A stretch of 64,000 nt of DNA from Corynebacterium bovis DSM 20582 = CIP 54.80 (GCF_030408615.1 NZ_CP047187.1:124001-188000); one strand, 5' to 3'. Positions 16,551 through 25,911 are shown, numbered from the stretch's first letter. The notes: a model not told the origin generated them from the sequence alone. Translations and numbers: made by a program.

Positions 16551-17753
16551 ATGACCACTGACGCCACACCCGCCTCCCCCGCGCCCCGCCACGGCTCGAT
16601 GTTCAGCCTGGCCCTCGCCGTGTACATCTTCACCGTCGTCATGGTGGGGACGACGATGCCCACGCCCCTGTACCCCACCTTCTCCGCGAAGTTCGGCTTC
16701 GGGGCGTCGCAGACGACGCTCCTGTTCGCCGTGTACGCCGTGGGCGTCGTCGTGGCGCTCATCCTCCTCGGCCGGCTGTCCACCCGCGTCGGCCGGAAGC
16801 CGATGATCCTCGCCGGCATCGTCCTCTCCCTCGCCTCCGCGGCGGTGTTCATGATCGGCTCGGAGGTGTGGCTGCTGTACATCGGCCGGGTGCTCTCCGG
16901 GCTCGCGGCGGGCATCCTCACCTCGACGGGCACCGTGACCGTCATCGAGAACGCCCCGCGCGGCCGGGAGTCCCTGGCGACGGTCCTCGCGACGGCGGCG
17001 AACATCGGCGGCCTGGGCCTCGGCATCCTCATGTCCGGCCTCGTCGCGCAGTGGGCGCCGGGGCCGCTGTTCACGCCGTTCGCCGTGCACGCGGTGCTGC
17101 TCGTCCTCGCGGGTCTCGGGCTGGCGGGGGTCGTCGACCGGGTGCGGCGGGACAGCAGCGGGCCGATCATCCAGCTGCCCGGTGTCCCGCCGGAGGCCCG
17201 GCACATCTACGGGGTCTCCGCCATCGGCGCGGTCGTGGGGTTCACGACGAGCGGCCTGTTCTCCGCGGTCGTCCCCGGCTTCGTGAAGGGGCCGATCGGC
17301 ATCTCGTCACCGGCCGTCATCGGCGTGACCGTGTGCCTGTTCTTCCTGTCGTCCGCGGCGGCGCAGATCATCCTCAGCCACTACTCGGACCGGTCGCTCG
17401 TGACGGTCGGGTCGGTCGCGTCGATCGTCGGGCTCGTGCTGCTCATCGTGGCCCTCGTGACGACGAACGTCGTCGCCCTCGTGCTGTCGTCCCTCGTGGC
17501 GGGCGCCGGGCAGGGGCTGACGTTCACCGCCGGGATGCGGGCGGTGACCGCGGCGACGCCGCTGGAACACCGGACGTCGGTCGTCGCGGCGTACTTCGTC
17601 GTCGCCTACGTGGCGATCTCGGTGCCGCCGGTGCTCGCGGGGATCCTCACCGGGCCGATGGGGGTCGTCGGGTCGACGCTGCTCTTCGCCGTGGTGCTCA
17701 TCGCGTTGACCCTGTTCGGCCTCACTCGGCGCCGCGAGTTCGAGGGCGTCTGA
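16551..17753 (+). CDS. MFS transporter
   Basis: The ATG at 16551 (MTTDATPASPAPRHG) gives 400 residues. A GTG at 16518 with GGGGGA ahead of it is an alternative start. About twelve hydrophobic segments. The loop between helices 2 and 3 is GRLSTRVGRKP (MFS motif A variant), followed by LYIGRVLSGLAAGILTSTGT. The family exports drugs or moves small metabolites; nothing indicates the substrate. Its 3' end overlaps the convergent pirin gene by 32 bp (17722-17753). Confidence 0.88.
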   Translation: MTTDATPASPAPRHGSMFSLALAVYIFTVVMVGTTMPTPLYPTFSAKFGFGASQTTLLFAVYAVGVVVALILLGRLSTRVGRKPMILAGIVLSLASAAVFMIGSEVWLLYIGRVLSGLAAGILTSTGTVTVIENAPRGRESLATVLATAANIGGLGLGILMSGLVAQWAPGPLFTPFAVHAVLLVLAGLGLAGVVDRVRRDSSGPIIQLPGVPPEARHIYGVSAIGAVVGFTTSGLFSAVVPGFVKGPIGISSPAVIGVTVCLFFLSSAAAQIILSHYSDRSLVTVGSVASIVGLVLLIVALVTTNVVALVLSSLVAGAGQGLTFTAGMRAVTAATPLEHRTSVVAAYFVVAYVAISVPPVLAGILTGPMGVVGSTLLFAVVLIALTLFGLTRRREFEGV

Positions 17754-18849
17754 GCGCCTCGCCGCGCAGCGCGACCGTCTCCGTCCGCGACCCCGGTTCC
17801 GGCTCGTCCGGGCGGGCCTGCGGGGCGGGGTTCCGCCGGGGCCGCAGCACCGTGTCCGGCAGCGTGGGGGCCGGCAGCCACGACAACCCGTCGGCGTTCC
17901 GGTCCGGCCCGCCGAGGCCGACGTAGCCGTCGACCGTCCCGAACCGGTCCGTGCGGGCCTGCCACTCCTCCCGGAACGTGCGGATCTCCTCCCCGGTGCG
18001 GCCGACGAAGTTCCACCACATGATGATCTCCTCGTCGAACGGTTCCCCGCCGAGGAGCAGCATCCGCGCCGGGTCGGTGCCCCGGTTGGCGAGGTGCAGC
18101 CGGCTGGCGCCGACGCCCGTGTACCCGACGGCCGCGCGGGGGACGGTCACGCCCTCCACGGTGACGTCGCCGGCGTCGACGAGGACACCGTGCTCGAACG
18201 TGGCGTCGACCTCGAGAACCGCCTCCGCACCCGGGTCGAGCCTGATCTCCGCCCCGAGCAACGGCGTGTGCGTCGCCACGGGGCTGGTCTCACCGACGAG
18301 CGAGCCGAGGAACACGAGCACCGACCCGCCCGGGATCTGCACCGGGTCCGGCGCATGGTGCTCGAACACGCGGCCCGTCGTCGACCGCACCCGGTCCGGC
18401 AGGGCGACCCACAGCTGCACCCCGTGGAGGCGGGTCGTCCCCGGCGTGGACGTCTCCGAGTGGCAGATGCCCGCCCCCGAGGTCATGAGGTTCACCTCGC
18501 CGGGGCGGACCGTCCCGCGGTGGCCGCCGGAGTCGATGTGCGTGATCTCCCCCTCGAACAGCCAGCTCACCGTCTGCAGGCCCGTGTGCGGGTGCGGGGC
18601 GACGTCCATCCCCCGCGACGCGCGCACGTCGTCCGGGCCGTAGTGGTCGGCGAAGCACCACGCGCCGATGAGGGAGCGGCGGCGCTGGGGGAGGGTCCGG
18701 CGGACGGTCATCGCCCGGGGGCCGCCGAGGGGGACCTCGCGGGGGGTGATGATCTCGACGGGCACCTCCCCGGGGCAGGCCGCCGAGGCGTCCGGGGCCC
18801 CTCCGGGGGCGCACACGATGTCGTCGGGCTGCGGGTCGGGGTTGCTCAT
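17722..18849 (-). CDS. Pirin family protein
   Basis: 375 residues from the ATG at 18849 (MSNPDPQPDD). The longer open frame upstream is a shadow of the neighbouring gene. The N-terminal cupin carries the metal-binding APHPHTGLQTVSW, a later His, and SGAGICHSE. The second cupin follows near residue 190-290. The C-terminal 70 residues are Pro/Arg-rich and not conserved. TAGAAT lies 7 nt before the ATG and no ribosome binding site is seen, so the mRNA is probably leaderless. Pirins are Fe-cupins, some with quercetinase activity; function here unknown. Confidence 0.9.
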   Translation of the reverse strand: MSNPDPQPDDIVCAPGGAPDASAACPGEVPVEIITPREVPLGGPRAMTVRRTLPQRRRSLIGAWCFADHYGPDDVRASRGMDVAPHPHTGLQTVSWLFEGEITHIDSGGHRGTVRPGEVNLMTSGAGICHSETSTPGTTRLHGVQLWVALPDRVRSTTGRVFEHHAPDPVQIPGGSVLVFLGSLVGETSPVATHTPLLGAEIRLDPGAEAVLEVDATFEHGVLVDAGDVTVEGVTVPRAAVGYTGVGASRLHLANRGTDPARMLLLGGEPFDEEIIMWWNFVGRTGEEIRTFREEWQARTDRFGTVDGYVGLGGPDRNADGLSWLPAPTLPDTVLRPRRNPAPQARPDEPEPGSRTETVALRGEALRRPRTRGAE

Positions 18850-18879
18850 GCGGGAAATTCTACGTGGGTCGGCGCGGGG

Positions 18880-18968
18880 CGGCTCCGCTGGTGGAGTGCG
18901 CGCGGGCGGCGCGGGGCGTGCGCGGGGCGTGCGCGCGGGCGGCGGCTCCGCTGGTGGAGTGCGCGCGG
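18880..18968. repeat. 26-bp direct repeat in pirin/isochorismatase divergent promoter
   Basis: The same 26 bases, with core GGCTCCGCTGGTGGAGTGCG, occur at 18880-18905 and 18943-18968 (63 bp apart), between two divergent leaderless-type promoters. Each copy holds an internal inverted repeat CTCCGCTGGTGGAG. Candidate shared operator. Confidence 0.7.
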
Positions 18969-18988
18969 CCGCCGGTACCGTGGAGGGC

Positions 18989-19603
18989 ATGACTGTGACG
19001 CAGATCGACAGCGCCGGCACCACCGGCGCCGGCACCACCGAGACCACCACCACCGATGCCGGCCGCGCCGGCGTGACGGCGCTCCTCGCCGTCGACATGC
19101 AGCGCGGCATCCTCGCCGCCGCCCCCGACGAGGACCGCGGGCGGATCGTCGCGGCGACCGCCGCCCTCGCCGACCGCTTCCACGAGTTGGGCCTCCCCGT
19201 CATCTGGGGCCGCGCCCACGGCCTGCCCGCCGGCCGGACCGACATGCCGCTGCCGCAGGGCGAGCCGCCGGCCGACTTCGCGGAGCCCGGGGACGGGCTG
19301 CCGGTCGCGGAGGGGGATCCCGTCGTCACCAAGACCGCGACCAGCGCCTTCACCGACCCTGAGCTGCGGCGGATCCTCGACGAGCGCGGGGTGACGCAGC
19401 TGGTGGTGACGGGCCTCGCCACCGGGATGGGCGTGGAGTCCACGGTCCGTGCCGCGTACGACGCAGGCCTCTCCGTCGTCGTGGCCACCGACGCCGTCAC
19501 CGACCCGGTGGCGGAGCGGCACCGCGCGTGCCTGGAGCTGACGCTGCCGGGTGTCGCGGAGCTCGGCACGAGCGCGGACATCCTCGCGCTGCTCGCCGAC
19601 TGA
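18989..19603 (+). CDS. Isochorismatase-superfamily protein lacking the catalytic cysteine
   Basis: 204 residues from the ATG at 18989; TACCGT ends 7 nt before it, so the transcript is probably leaderless. A Thr-rich N-terminus (residues 10-28) precedes the domain. Asp36 (LLAVDMQRG) and Lys115 (VVTKTATSAF) of the family triad are present. The nucleophile position reads GLATGMGVEST, with Gly148 where hydrolases have Cys. True isochorismatases such as PhzD also have Gly there, so a vinyl-ether hydrolase activity is possible; a nicotinamidase-like one is unlikely. The gene is divergent from pirin. No chorismate genes are nearby. Confidence 0.85.
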   Translation: MTVTQIDSAGTTGAGTTETTTTDAGRAGVTALLAVDMQRGILAAAPDEDRGRIVAATAALADRFHELGLPVIWGRAHGLPAGRTDMPLPQGEPPADFAEPGDGLPVAEGDPVVTKTATSAFTDPELRRILDERGVTQLVVTGLATGMGVESTVRAAYDAGLSVVVATDAVTDPVAERHRACLELTLPGVAELGTSADILALLAD

Positions 19604-19691
19604 CGCCGGCGCGGGGGCGAGCGTGCGCGTGCGATCCGCGCACGTCACGCGTCATTCCCGCGCCCCGCGGCGGCGGGCGGTGGGGTGGTGT

Positions 19692-19838
19692 GGGCTACTG
19701 GCAGCGCGGGGTCAAAAACGGGGCGGAAATTGACTTGGCGCTGCCAGTTGCTGACAGTGAGGCGCGCCGCGCGACCTGGCGCTGCCAGTTGCTGACAGCG
19801 AGGCGCGCCGCGTGACCTGCAGCTGCCAGTGGCGGACG
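19692..19838 (+). repeat. Dispersed 41-bp-unit element, copy A
   Basis: Inverted-repeat arms ACTGGCAGCGC (19697-19707) and GCGCTGCCAGT (19738-19748) enclose GGGGTCAAAAA and TTGAC. Units carrying CTGCCAGT follow with exact 41-bp period (19741, 19782, and a degenerate one at 19823). It sits between two convergent gene ends. The first 27 bases (19692-19718) are identical to copy B. See copies at 22568 and 41147. Confidence 0.85.
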
Positions 19839-19899
19839 TGCGCGTGCAGTTCCGCGCGGTGGTGCGCCCCGTGCGCCCCGCGCGACCCGGCGCCGGCAC

Positions 19900-21633
19900 C
19901 TAACCGGTGCCGAGCCGGTAGCACTCCCGGGCCTTCCGCAGTGACTCCCTGACCACGTCGGGGTCCACGGACGAGCCGGGTTCCGGGTACGGGTCCAGCG
20001 CGTCGGACGCCATGGGGAGGCTGATCTGGTCGGGCGTCGCGGTGCTGATGTCGCGCGGCCTGCACGCCCCGGAGAGGCTGTCGGTGAGGTCGTCGCGGAT
20101 CGTCGACGGCGACACGCCTCCCGGCGCCCGGACGCCACGCAGTCCCGCCAACCCCACGGCGGGGGCACCGTCGACCCGGGGGCCGGCCGAGGCGCTGTCG
20201 ACGACCTTCACGACGTCCGGCAGCTCGTCCCGGAACCCGGACCGCGCGTACACCTCGCGCACCGCGGCGGCGACGGAGGGCAGGTAGGCGCGGTCCCGGG
20301 GCTGCGCGCACACCGTGGGGGCGACGCCGTCGCAGACCGCGGTCGCGTCGCCGCCCCACGGCCGGATGTCCTGCTGCCGGATCATGCCGAACACCGGGAC
20401 GACGAGGATGAACGTGACGATCAACGCGAGCGGGGGAACCCAGATCCGGCGCAGGTGGAACCCCACGATCGTCCCGACGGCCGCACCCGCGGTCACGAGG
20501 AGGATCGACGCCACCACGTTCGCGGTGCTGCCGGCCAGGTCGGAGCCGACGGCGGCCCACCGCACCCCGTCCGCGCGTTCCCCGGCGACGCACACGACCG
20601 CCAGGACGGCGACGGCCACGACGGCCGTCACGGAGACCGCACGGCAGACCGTCCCCACGGCGGAGCGGAGCACCGCCGGCCGGCCCCTGTCGCTCAGGGT
20701 CTCCCACACGGCGACGGAGCTCCGCCACCGGTACTGGCCTGCGACCACTCCGCAGGCGCAGGCCACGGGGGCGGCGAACAGCGTCGTCAACGGGACGTAA
20801 CTCGCGAGGAGCAGGCGGATGCTCCCACCCCAGTACCCCACCGAGACGACCGGGGTCCACCACAGGGCGACGGCGACGGCCGCAGCGACGACGGGGAGGA
20901 CCATGGCCCGGCGGACACCGGCGGAGAGGCGTCGCCGGGAGGAGGGGCGGGTGCCGGGCAGGGTGATGCGCCGGGAGGAGGGGCGGGTGCCGGGGAGGGG
21001 TCCGCGTCGGCCCCCGACCCGTGCGACGGTGAGCCGACCGGGGACGACGACGCCCGCGACGTACACGGCCGCACCGGCGACGAACACCGCGAGACACAAC
21101 GGCCAGCTGAGGTCGAGGGCACCGCCGGTCGTGTGCACCGGCCCGGGCATGCGCAGCGCCCCCCACAGGGTCATCGCGGTCCCCGGCTCGGCGGGCACGG
21201 AGAACGCCATCGACGCGATGCCGAGCACGGTGGGCGTCACCCAGATCATCCAGCGGGGGAGGAACGCCAGGGAGAGCAGTCCCGCGCCGATGAGCCCGAG
21301 GCAGTTGCGCAGCATCGCCGCCGCCCCGGAGTCCCACATGTTCCCGGGGTAGAACACCGCGGAGGCGACGCCGGCGGACAGCGCGGCCACGGCGACGAGC
21401 GCCGCCCGGCGTCGCCGGACCGGGCGGACGGAGAGGCGGTCCCAGTCGTCCTCGACGGTGAACAGGAACAGGACCGGGACGGACAGGGTCATGGCCAGCC
21501 ACAGGGAGCGGATCGGCAGCGTCGTCCCCTCCTCCATCGGGAGTGCCGCGACGAGGAGCGCGACGATGAGCGTCGCGAGGAACGCCGAGGCGACGGCCTG
21601 CGGTGCCCGGACGTGTCGGAGCCAGAGGATCAT
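19900..21633 (-). CDS. Multi-spanning membrane protein, probable ABC transporter membrane subunit
   Basis: 577 residues with about ten or more hydrophobic segments (for example 14-33, 46-60, 78-95, 110-125, 178-200). A cytoplasmic stretch near 205-235 contains the tandem LPGTRPSSRR repeated twice. The C-terminal 150 residues are soluble and contain Cys residues; they may be extracytoplasmic. The start ATG overlaps the stop of the ATPase gene at 21630-22346 by 4 bp (ATGA), so the two are translationally coupled and probably form one exporter. No family could be named with confidence. Confidence 0.72.
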   Translation of the reverse strand: MILWLRHVRAPQAVASAFLATLIVALLVAALPMEEGTTLPIRSLWLAMTLSVPVLFLFTVEDDWDRLSVRPVRRRRAALVAVAALSAGVASAVFYPGNMWDSGAAAMLRNCLGLIGAGLLSLAFLPRWMIWVTPTVLGIASMAFSVPAEPGTAMTLWGALRMPGPVHTTGGALDLSWPLCLAVFVAGAAVYVAGVVVPGRLTVARVGGRRGPLPGTRPSSRRITLPGTRPSSRRRLSAGVRRAMVLPVVAAAVAVALWWTPVVSVGYWGGSIRLLLASYVPLTTLFAAPVACACGVVAGQYRWRSSVAVWETLSDRGRPAVLRSAVGTVCRAVSVTAVVAVAVLAVVCVAGERADGVRWAAVGSDLAGSTANVVASILLVTAGAAVGTIVGFHLRRIWVPPLALIVTFILVVPVFGMIRQQDIRPWGGDATAVCDGVAPTVCAQPRDRAYLPSVAAAVREVYARSGFRDELPDVVKVVDSASAGPRVDGAPAVGLAGLRGVRAPGGVSPSTIRDDLTDSLSGACRPRDISTATPDQISLPMASDALDPYPEPGSSVDPDVVRESLRKARECYRLGTG

Positions 21634-22346
21634 GACCCGACCATCGCCAGGTAGCGCCTCTCGAAGTCGGCGAGGTCACCGTCCCGGGCGAAGTCACGGC
21701 GTGGACAGTGGGTGACGACCGTCCCGGCCTTCATGACGGTGACGGTGTCTGCGACGGTGAGGATGTCCTCCACGATGTGGGTGGAGACGACGACGACCGC
21801 GCGTGTGGCGATCTGCGCCGTGATGTCGCGGAGACTCTCCCGTTGGCTCACATCGAGGCCGGCGGACGGTTCGTCGAGAATGACCAGGTCCGGGTCGCCG
21901 ATGATCGCCGACCCCACGCCGACCCTCCGGCGCATTCCCCCCGAGAGTGCGCCGATCCTCGTGTCCCGTTCAGCCGTGAGGTTGATGCTGTCCAGTGCTC
22001 TGTCGACCTCGGCGGGGGCCTTGTCCTCCGGGATCTTTCTGAGCCAGCACATGTAGGACAGGTGTTCGGCGACGGTGAGGCGGGACCTCCGCATGGTGTC
22101 CTGGGGGAGGTACCCGAGTCTCCTGCGGAGGAGGGGGACGTCCCCGTCGGGCCACACCGCCTCCCCGAGGGAGATTGTTCCCGACGACGGTTTCTGCAAC
22201 GTCGCCATCGTCCGCAGGAGCGTGGTCTTCCCCGCCCCGTTCTGGCCCATCAGCGCGTGCAGACCGGGCCCCAGGGTGAGCGACACCGAGTCGACGACGG
22301 TCCTCCGGCCGTATCTCACCGATACCTGGTCTGCGACGAGGGTCAT
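21630..22346 (-). CDS. ABC transporter ATP-binding protein
   Basis: 238 residues. Walker A GQNGAGKTT near 34-42, Q-loop GYLPQD near 79-84, signature LSGGMRRR near 135, Walker B LVILDEPSAGLD near 155-166, switch His in VSTHIVED near 188. Single domain of the CcmA/multidrug or lantibiotic-export class. GGAAGG lies about 11 nt upstream of the ATG. The gene is followed, with 4-bp overlap, by the membrane protein at 19900-21633. Confidence 0.93.
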   Translation of the reverse strand: MTLVADQVSVRYGRRTVVDSVSLTLGPGLHALMGQNGAGKTTLLRTMATLQKPSSGTISLGEAVWPDGDVPLLRRRLGYLPQDTMRRSRLTVAEHLSYMCWLRKIPEDKAPAEVDRALDSINLTAERDTRIGALSGGMRRRVGVGSAIIGDPDLVILDEPSAGLDVSQRESLRDITAQIATRAVVVVSTHIVEDILTVADTVTVMKAGTVVTHCPRRDFARDGDLADFERRYLAMVGS

Positions 22347-22747
22347 GTGACGGGTGCCTTCCGGGTCGGGGAACTGTGCTGGGCGCCGGTGTCACCGCTG
22401 GCGTTCGCCGGAGGCGCAGGGTGACGTGGCGGAGGAGTCACAGGCCTGGAACATATTCCATACGCGCGATAAGCAGTAGGTACAGCGAATAAATACCCCA
22501 ATGTCGGGGTGGTGCTGCGTGACCGAGTGGTGCCCTGCGAGCGGTCCTGCGAGAGGTGCGGTGGTGCGGGCTACTGGCAGCGCGGGGTCAAAAATACGCC
22601 CGAAATTGACCCGCAACTGCCAGTTGCTGACAGCGATGCGCGCCGCGTGATTTGGCGCTGCCAGTTGCCGACAACGCGCCCCCCGCCGCGCGCCCCGCCC
22701 CGCGCCGCACGCCCATCTGCCCCCCCGCGCCCCCGGCGCGCGCCGCG
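22347..22747. other. Intergenic region: ABC operon promoter side and repeat copy B
   Basis: No gene. Bases 22440-22505 are relatively AT-rich and probably hold the promoter of the leftward ABC operon. An inverted repeat TGGAA-CATA-TTCCA at 22447-22460 is a candidate operator there. The remainder is the dispersed element copy B and a C-rich stretch up to the phoD stop. Confidence 0.55.
22568..22686 (+). repeat. Dispersed 41-bp-unit element, copy B
   Basis: The 27 bases at 22568-22594 are identical to copy A (19692-19718). CTGCCAGT units begin at 22617 and 22658, again 41 bp apart, with TTGAC just before the first. It lies about 60 bp beyond the 3' end of the leftward phoD gene. Confidence 0.85.
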
Positions 22748-24586
22748 TCAGTACACCGTCTGCGACCGGTCCAGCTCGGCGTCCACGGGCCGCGCGCCGG
22801 GCTGGTCCCGCAGCGCCTCGAAGCTCGCGGCGTGCCGGAAGGGCGCGGTCGGGGAGAGGACGTCGTCGGTGAAGAACCAGTCGCAGTGCGTGCGGTCGGC
22901 GCTGACCTCGACCGCCATGTAGCCGTGGAACCGCAGGTCGATCCACTTGTACCAGGGGGCGACCTGCCGCAGCAGGTCCTGCCCGATGCCCAGCAGCCCC
23001 TCGGCGAGCGGGGCGAGTTCCCGGGTCTTGGCGATGGTGTCGAACGCGCTGCCGGCGGAGACGGACGGGGTGACGAACTCCGTGGCGACGACGTCGTGGT
23101 TCTGGTTCATGCGGAACGCCGCGGGGTCGCGGGGGATGTCGGCGGCCCAGGAGGTGTGGATGTCGCCGGTGAGGAAGACGACGTTGCGCTTGTTCGTCTC
23201 GACGAAGGTGTCGATGACCTTCTGCCGTTCGGCCATGTACCCGTCCCACTGGTCGGTGTTGAGGGCGATGCCCTGCCGGGGCATGCCGACCTGGTTGACG
23301 AGCCAGTCGGCGACCTGCGGGTCGAGGGTGTTCGGCAGGGTCATCGGCGCGAACATGACCTCGTTGGCGATGACCTGCCACTGGGCCGTCGAGGCGGTGA
23401 CGACGTCGCGGAACCACGTGAACTGCGTCTCGCCCATCATGGAGCGCCCGTCGCGGCCGGCGGAGCGGAGCATGTCGGGGTCGGACTGGAGGAACCCGGG
23501 CCAGCCGGACTGCAGCAGTTCGTAGTCGCGGTAGCTGCGCAGGTCGGGGATGACGAGTTCGAAGAGGTCGCCGTAGCGCAGCGTGCGGTAGAGGTGGCGG
23601 TTGTCGTCCCGGCCCTCGGTGCGCACGGGCATCCACTCGAAGTACGCGCGGGTGGCGGCGGCCTTGATGGCGGGGAAGTTGTCGCCGGGTTCGCCGGAGT
23701 TGCCGGCGATGCCGTCGCGCCAGACGTTGTCGGCGAACTCGTGGTCGTCCCAGATGCAGATGAACGGCTTCGCGGCGTGGAGGTCGGCGAGGTCGGGGTC
23801 CTGGTGGTAGGAGCCCTGGCGGACGCGGTAGTCGGTGAGGCTGGTGGTCCGGTTGGCGGGGGCGACGGGCCGGACGACGGTGTTGTAGAGCCCGGGGTAC
23901 TCCCCGGCGGCGTACTCGTAGGTGTAGTCGCCGAGGTGGAGGACGAACTCCAGGTCGTCGCGGCCGACCATGTCGCGGTAGGCGCGGAAGTAGCCGGACT
24001 CCATGTTGGAGCAGGAGCACACGCCGAAGCGCACGCGGTCGGGCCGGGTGCCGGGGGCGGGGGCGGTGCGGGTGCGGCCGGTGCGGGAGCGCTGGTCCCT
24101 GGCGGGGCCGTCGAGGACGGTGAAGCGGTAGAAGTACGTCGTCGCGGGCTGGAGGCCGCGGACGTCGACCTTGACGGTGTGGTCGTTGTCGGTCGTCGCG
24201 GTGACCTCGCCGGACCGGACGACGCCGCCCATCTGCGGGTCGGTCGCCACCTCCCACCGGACGCGGGTCGGGGCGCCGACGCCGGAGCCCGGCGTGGCCT
24301 CGGGGACGGGGGTGACGCGGGTCCAGATGATGACGCCGTCGGCGAGCGGGTCACCGGACGCGACGGAGTGGACGAACGCCGGCCCGGGCCCGGGGTCGCC
24401 GGCGGGGGCGGGGGCCGCGGCGCCGGGGTTCGCGTTCGCCGCGGCGGTGGGCATGGCGCGGGCGGCGAGGGTGGAGCCGCCGACGACGGCGGCGCCGATG
24501 AGGAAGGAACGACGACCGACGCCGCCGGTGCTCGTGGTGGGACGGTCGGGGTCCCGGTGGTCGGCCGGGGAGGGGGTGTCGGTCAT
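22748..24586 (-). CDS. phoD: Alkaline phosphatase D (PhoD), Tat-exported
   Basis: 612 residues. Twin-arginine signal GRRSFLIGAAVVGG near residue 24-37. Metal-site motifs of the PhoD family follow in order: CSCSNMESG, LHLGDYTYEY (near 215), WDDHEFADN (near 285) and GDIHTSW (near 470). The fold is the calcineurin-like phosphoesterase of secreted Ca/Fe phosphodiesterases/phosphomonoesterases. GAGG lies 8 nt before the ATG. It should release phosphate from esters outside the membrane. Two GTTCAC elements 33 bp apart (24811, 24844) lie about 220 bp upstream and may mark phosphate control, though weakly. Confidence 0.95.
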   Translation of the reverse strand: MTDTPSPADHRDPDRPTTSTGGVGRRSFLIGAAVVGGSTLAARAMPTAAANANPGAAAPAPAGDPGPGPAFVHSVASGDPLADGVIIWTRVTPVPEATPGSGVGAPTRVRWEVATDPQMGGVVRSGEVTATTDNDHTVKVDVRGLQPATTYFYRFTVLDGPARDQRSRTGRTRTAPAPGTRPDRVRFGVCSCSNMESGYFRAYRDMVGRDDLEFVLHLGDYTYEYAAGEYPGLYNTVVRPVAPANRTTSLTDYRVRQGSYHQDPDLADLHAAKPFICIWDDHEFADNVWRDGIAGNSGEPGDNFPAIKAAATRAYFEWMPVRTEGRDDNRHLYRTLRYGDLFELVIPDLRSYRDYELLQSGWPGFLQSDPDMLRSAGRDGRSMMGETQFTWFRDVVTASTAQWQVIANEVMFAPMTLPNTLDPQVADWLVNQVGMPRQGIALNTDQWDGYMAERQKVIDTFVETNKRNVVFLTGDIHTSWAADIPRDPAAFRMNQNHDVVATEFVTPSVSAGSAFDTIAKTRELAPLAEGLLGIGQDLLRQVAPWYKWIDLRFHGYMAVEVSADRTHCDWFFTDDVLSPTAPFRHAASFEALRDQPGARPVDAELDRSQTVY

Positions 24587-25026
24587 CGTCTGCCTCGTCT
24601 GGTGCGTCGGTCGGTCCTGGTGTCGGACACAGTGTGACGTGCCCGGCGGGCGGGGCCGGCCGGTGGGCGGGCGGGTGCCGCGGGGACGTCGCCACGGGGG
24701 CCGGGTCGGTGGCCGCCGCGCGGGGTCACTGTGGGATCACCTGTGACCATAAGGCCCCGGGGCGCGGTGCGCTCGCCGGACGGGCGAAGTGGGGTCGCGG
24801 GGAGGGTGAAGTTCACGGGATGTTGGGGGTGCGGTCGCCCGGTGTTCACCCGTCCGGGTGGCAGCGACGGTGCGACGCGACAGCGGGGGTGCAGCCGCCC
24901 GCGGGGCGGGAGGGGGGCGACGTACGTCACCCCGCCGCGCCGCCCCCGCGCCCGCGCACCGGGTCCCCGCCCGCGGCGCGCGTCACCCCGCCCGCGCCGC
25001 CCCCTCGTCCCCCCGGGGCGGAGGCG
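24587..25026. other. Intergenic region upstream of phoD
   Basis: No gene recognised. It holds an inverted repeat GGTCAC-N13-GTGACC at 24724-24748 and two GTTCAC elements at 24811 and 24844. The last 150 bp before the protease stop are C/G tracts. Confidence 0.45.
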
Positions 25027-25911
25027 TCAGCCGTTGAGGGCCTGCGTCGTGCTGTCGAACGCGTTGAAGAGCAGCGGCGACCCCCCGGAGAGGATGCCGA
25101 CCGGGTGCCACGTCCCGCCCCGGTTGACGGTCAGCGCGCCGCCGGAGTCCCCGGACAGGGCCGGGATGAGGGCGACGATGTCCTGGCTCACGGGGTTGAC
25201 CCCGAGCACCGGCCCGCACGTCCGCCCGGTCCGGGAGCCGTCCTTGCACACGGTCTCGCCGACGCGCACCTGGTCGACCGGCAGCGGCTCGCCGAGCTGC
25301 CGGGGAGTGGAGCTGAAGTTCGCGCGGAGGACGGCGTCGATCCCCGGGGCGATCCCGGAGGTCGGGTGGCTGGAGACCTGGTGGGTGTCGGTGACGCCCG
25401 GGGCGAGGGGGAAGACGGCGTAGTCCGTGACCTGGGGGGTCGTGGAGCCGGCCGGGATGGTCGGTTCGTGCCGCCAGCGGATCGTCGACGGGTCGCCGGA
25501 CCAGATCAGGTCGCCGTCCTCGCTCCACACGGCCGTGATCGGCTCGCCGAGGACGGCCGGGTCGACGCAGTGGCCGGCCGTGACGCCGTAGAGCTGTCCG
25601 TCCGCCCCCGCGATGTCCGAGAGCGTGCACTCCCCGACGGGGCCGCGCGTGGTCCCCATGATGATGGTCGACCCGGCGTGCATCGCCGGTCCGGCGGGTG
25701 CAGCGTCCGGTGCGGCCTCCGGCGCGGGTGCCGCGGCGGGTGCCGGCGCGGCGGGCTCGGCGTCGGCGGTGACGGTGCCGGCCGTGCCGACGGTGACGCC
25801 GGCCGTCGCGGCGGCGGCGAGCGCGGCGGTGGCGAGGCGGCGGCGCACCGTCCCCGGGGTGCGTGCGGCGTGCCGGGCGGCGTGCCGGGCGGGGGTCGTG
25901 GGTCGGGACAT
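25027..25911 (-). CDS. Secreted trypsin-like serine protease
   Basis: 294 residues from the ATG at 25911, with GAAAGG about 7 nt upstream. Arg-rich n-region, hydrophobic LATAALAAAATAGVTVG and an Ala/Pro-rich segment (residues 50-75) form an export signal and pro-region or linker. Catalytic triad: His in TAGHCV, Asp in VTDYAVF, Ser in SGDSGGAL. Cysteines near the His, and in CKDGSRTGRTCG, could pair as in chymotrypsin-fold bacterial proteases. Secreted endopeptidase; specificity unknown. Confidence 0.9.
   Translation of the reverse strand: MSRPTTPARHAARHAARTPGTVRRRLATAALAAAATAGVTVGTAGTVTADAEPAAPAPAAAPAPEAAPDAAPAGPAMHAGSTIIMGTTRGPVGECTLSDIAGADGQLYGVTAGHCVDPAVLGEPITAVWSEDGDLIWSGDPSTIRWRHEPTIPAGSTTPQVTDYAVFPLAPGVTDTHQVSSHPTSGIAPGIDAVLRANFSSTPRQLGEPLPVDQVRVGETVCKDGSRTGRTCGPVLGVNPVSQDIVALIPALSGDSGGALTVNRGGTWHPVGILSGGSPLLFNAFDSTTQALNG

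Noticed and set aside
19645..22650. Peptides VSNWQ...VNF...FDPALPVA on the minus strand in repeat copies A and B
   Set aside because: The match comes from conserved DNA of the repeat; copy C does not keep the frame and no start signal is present.
24724..24748. GlxR-type site upstream of phoD
   Set aside because: It is GGTCAC-N13-GTGACC; arm sequence and spacing do not match TGTGA-N6-TCACA. Kept only as an inverted repeat.
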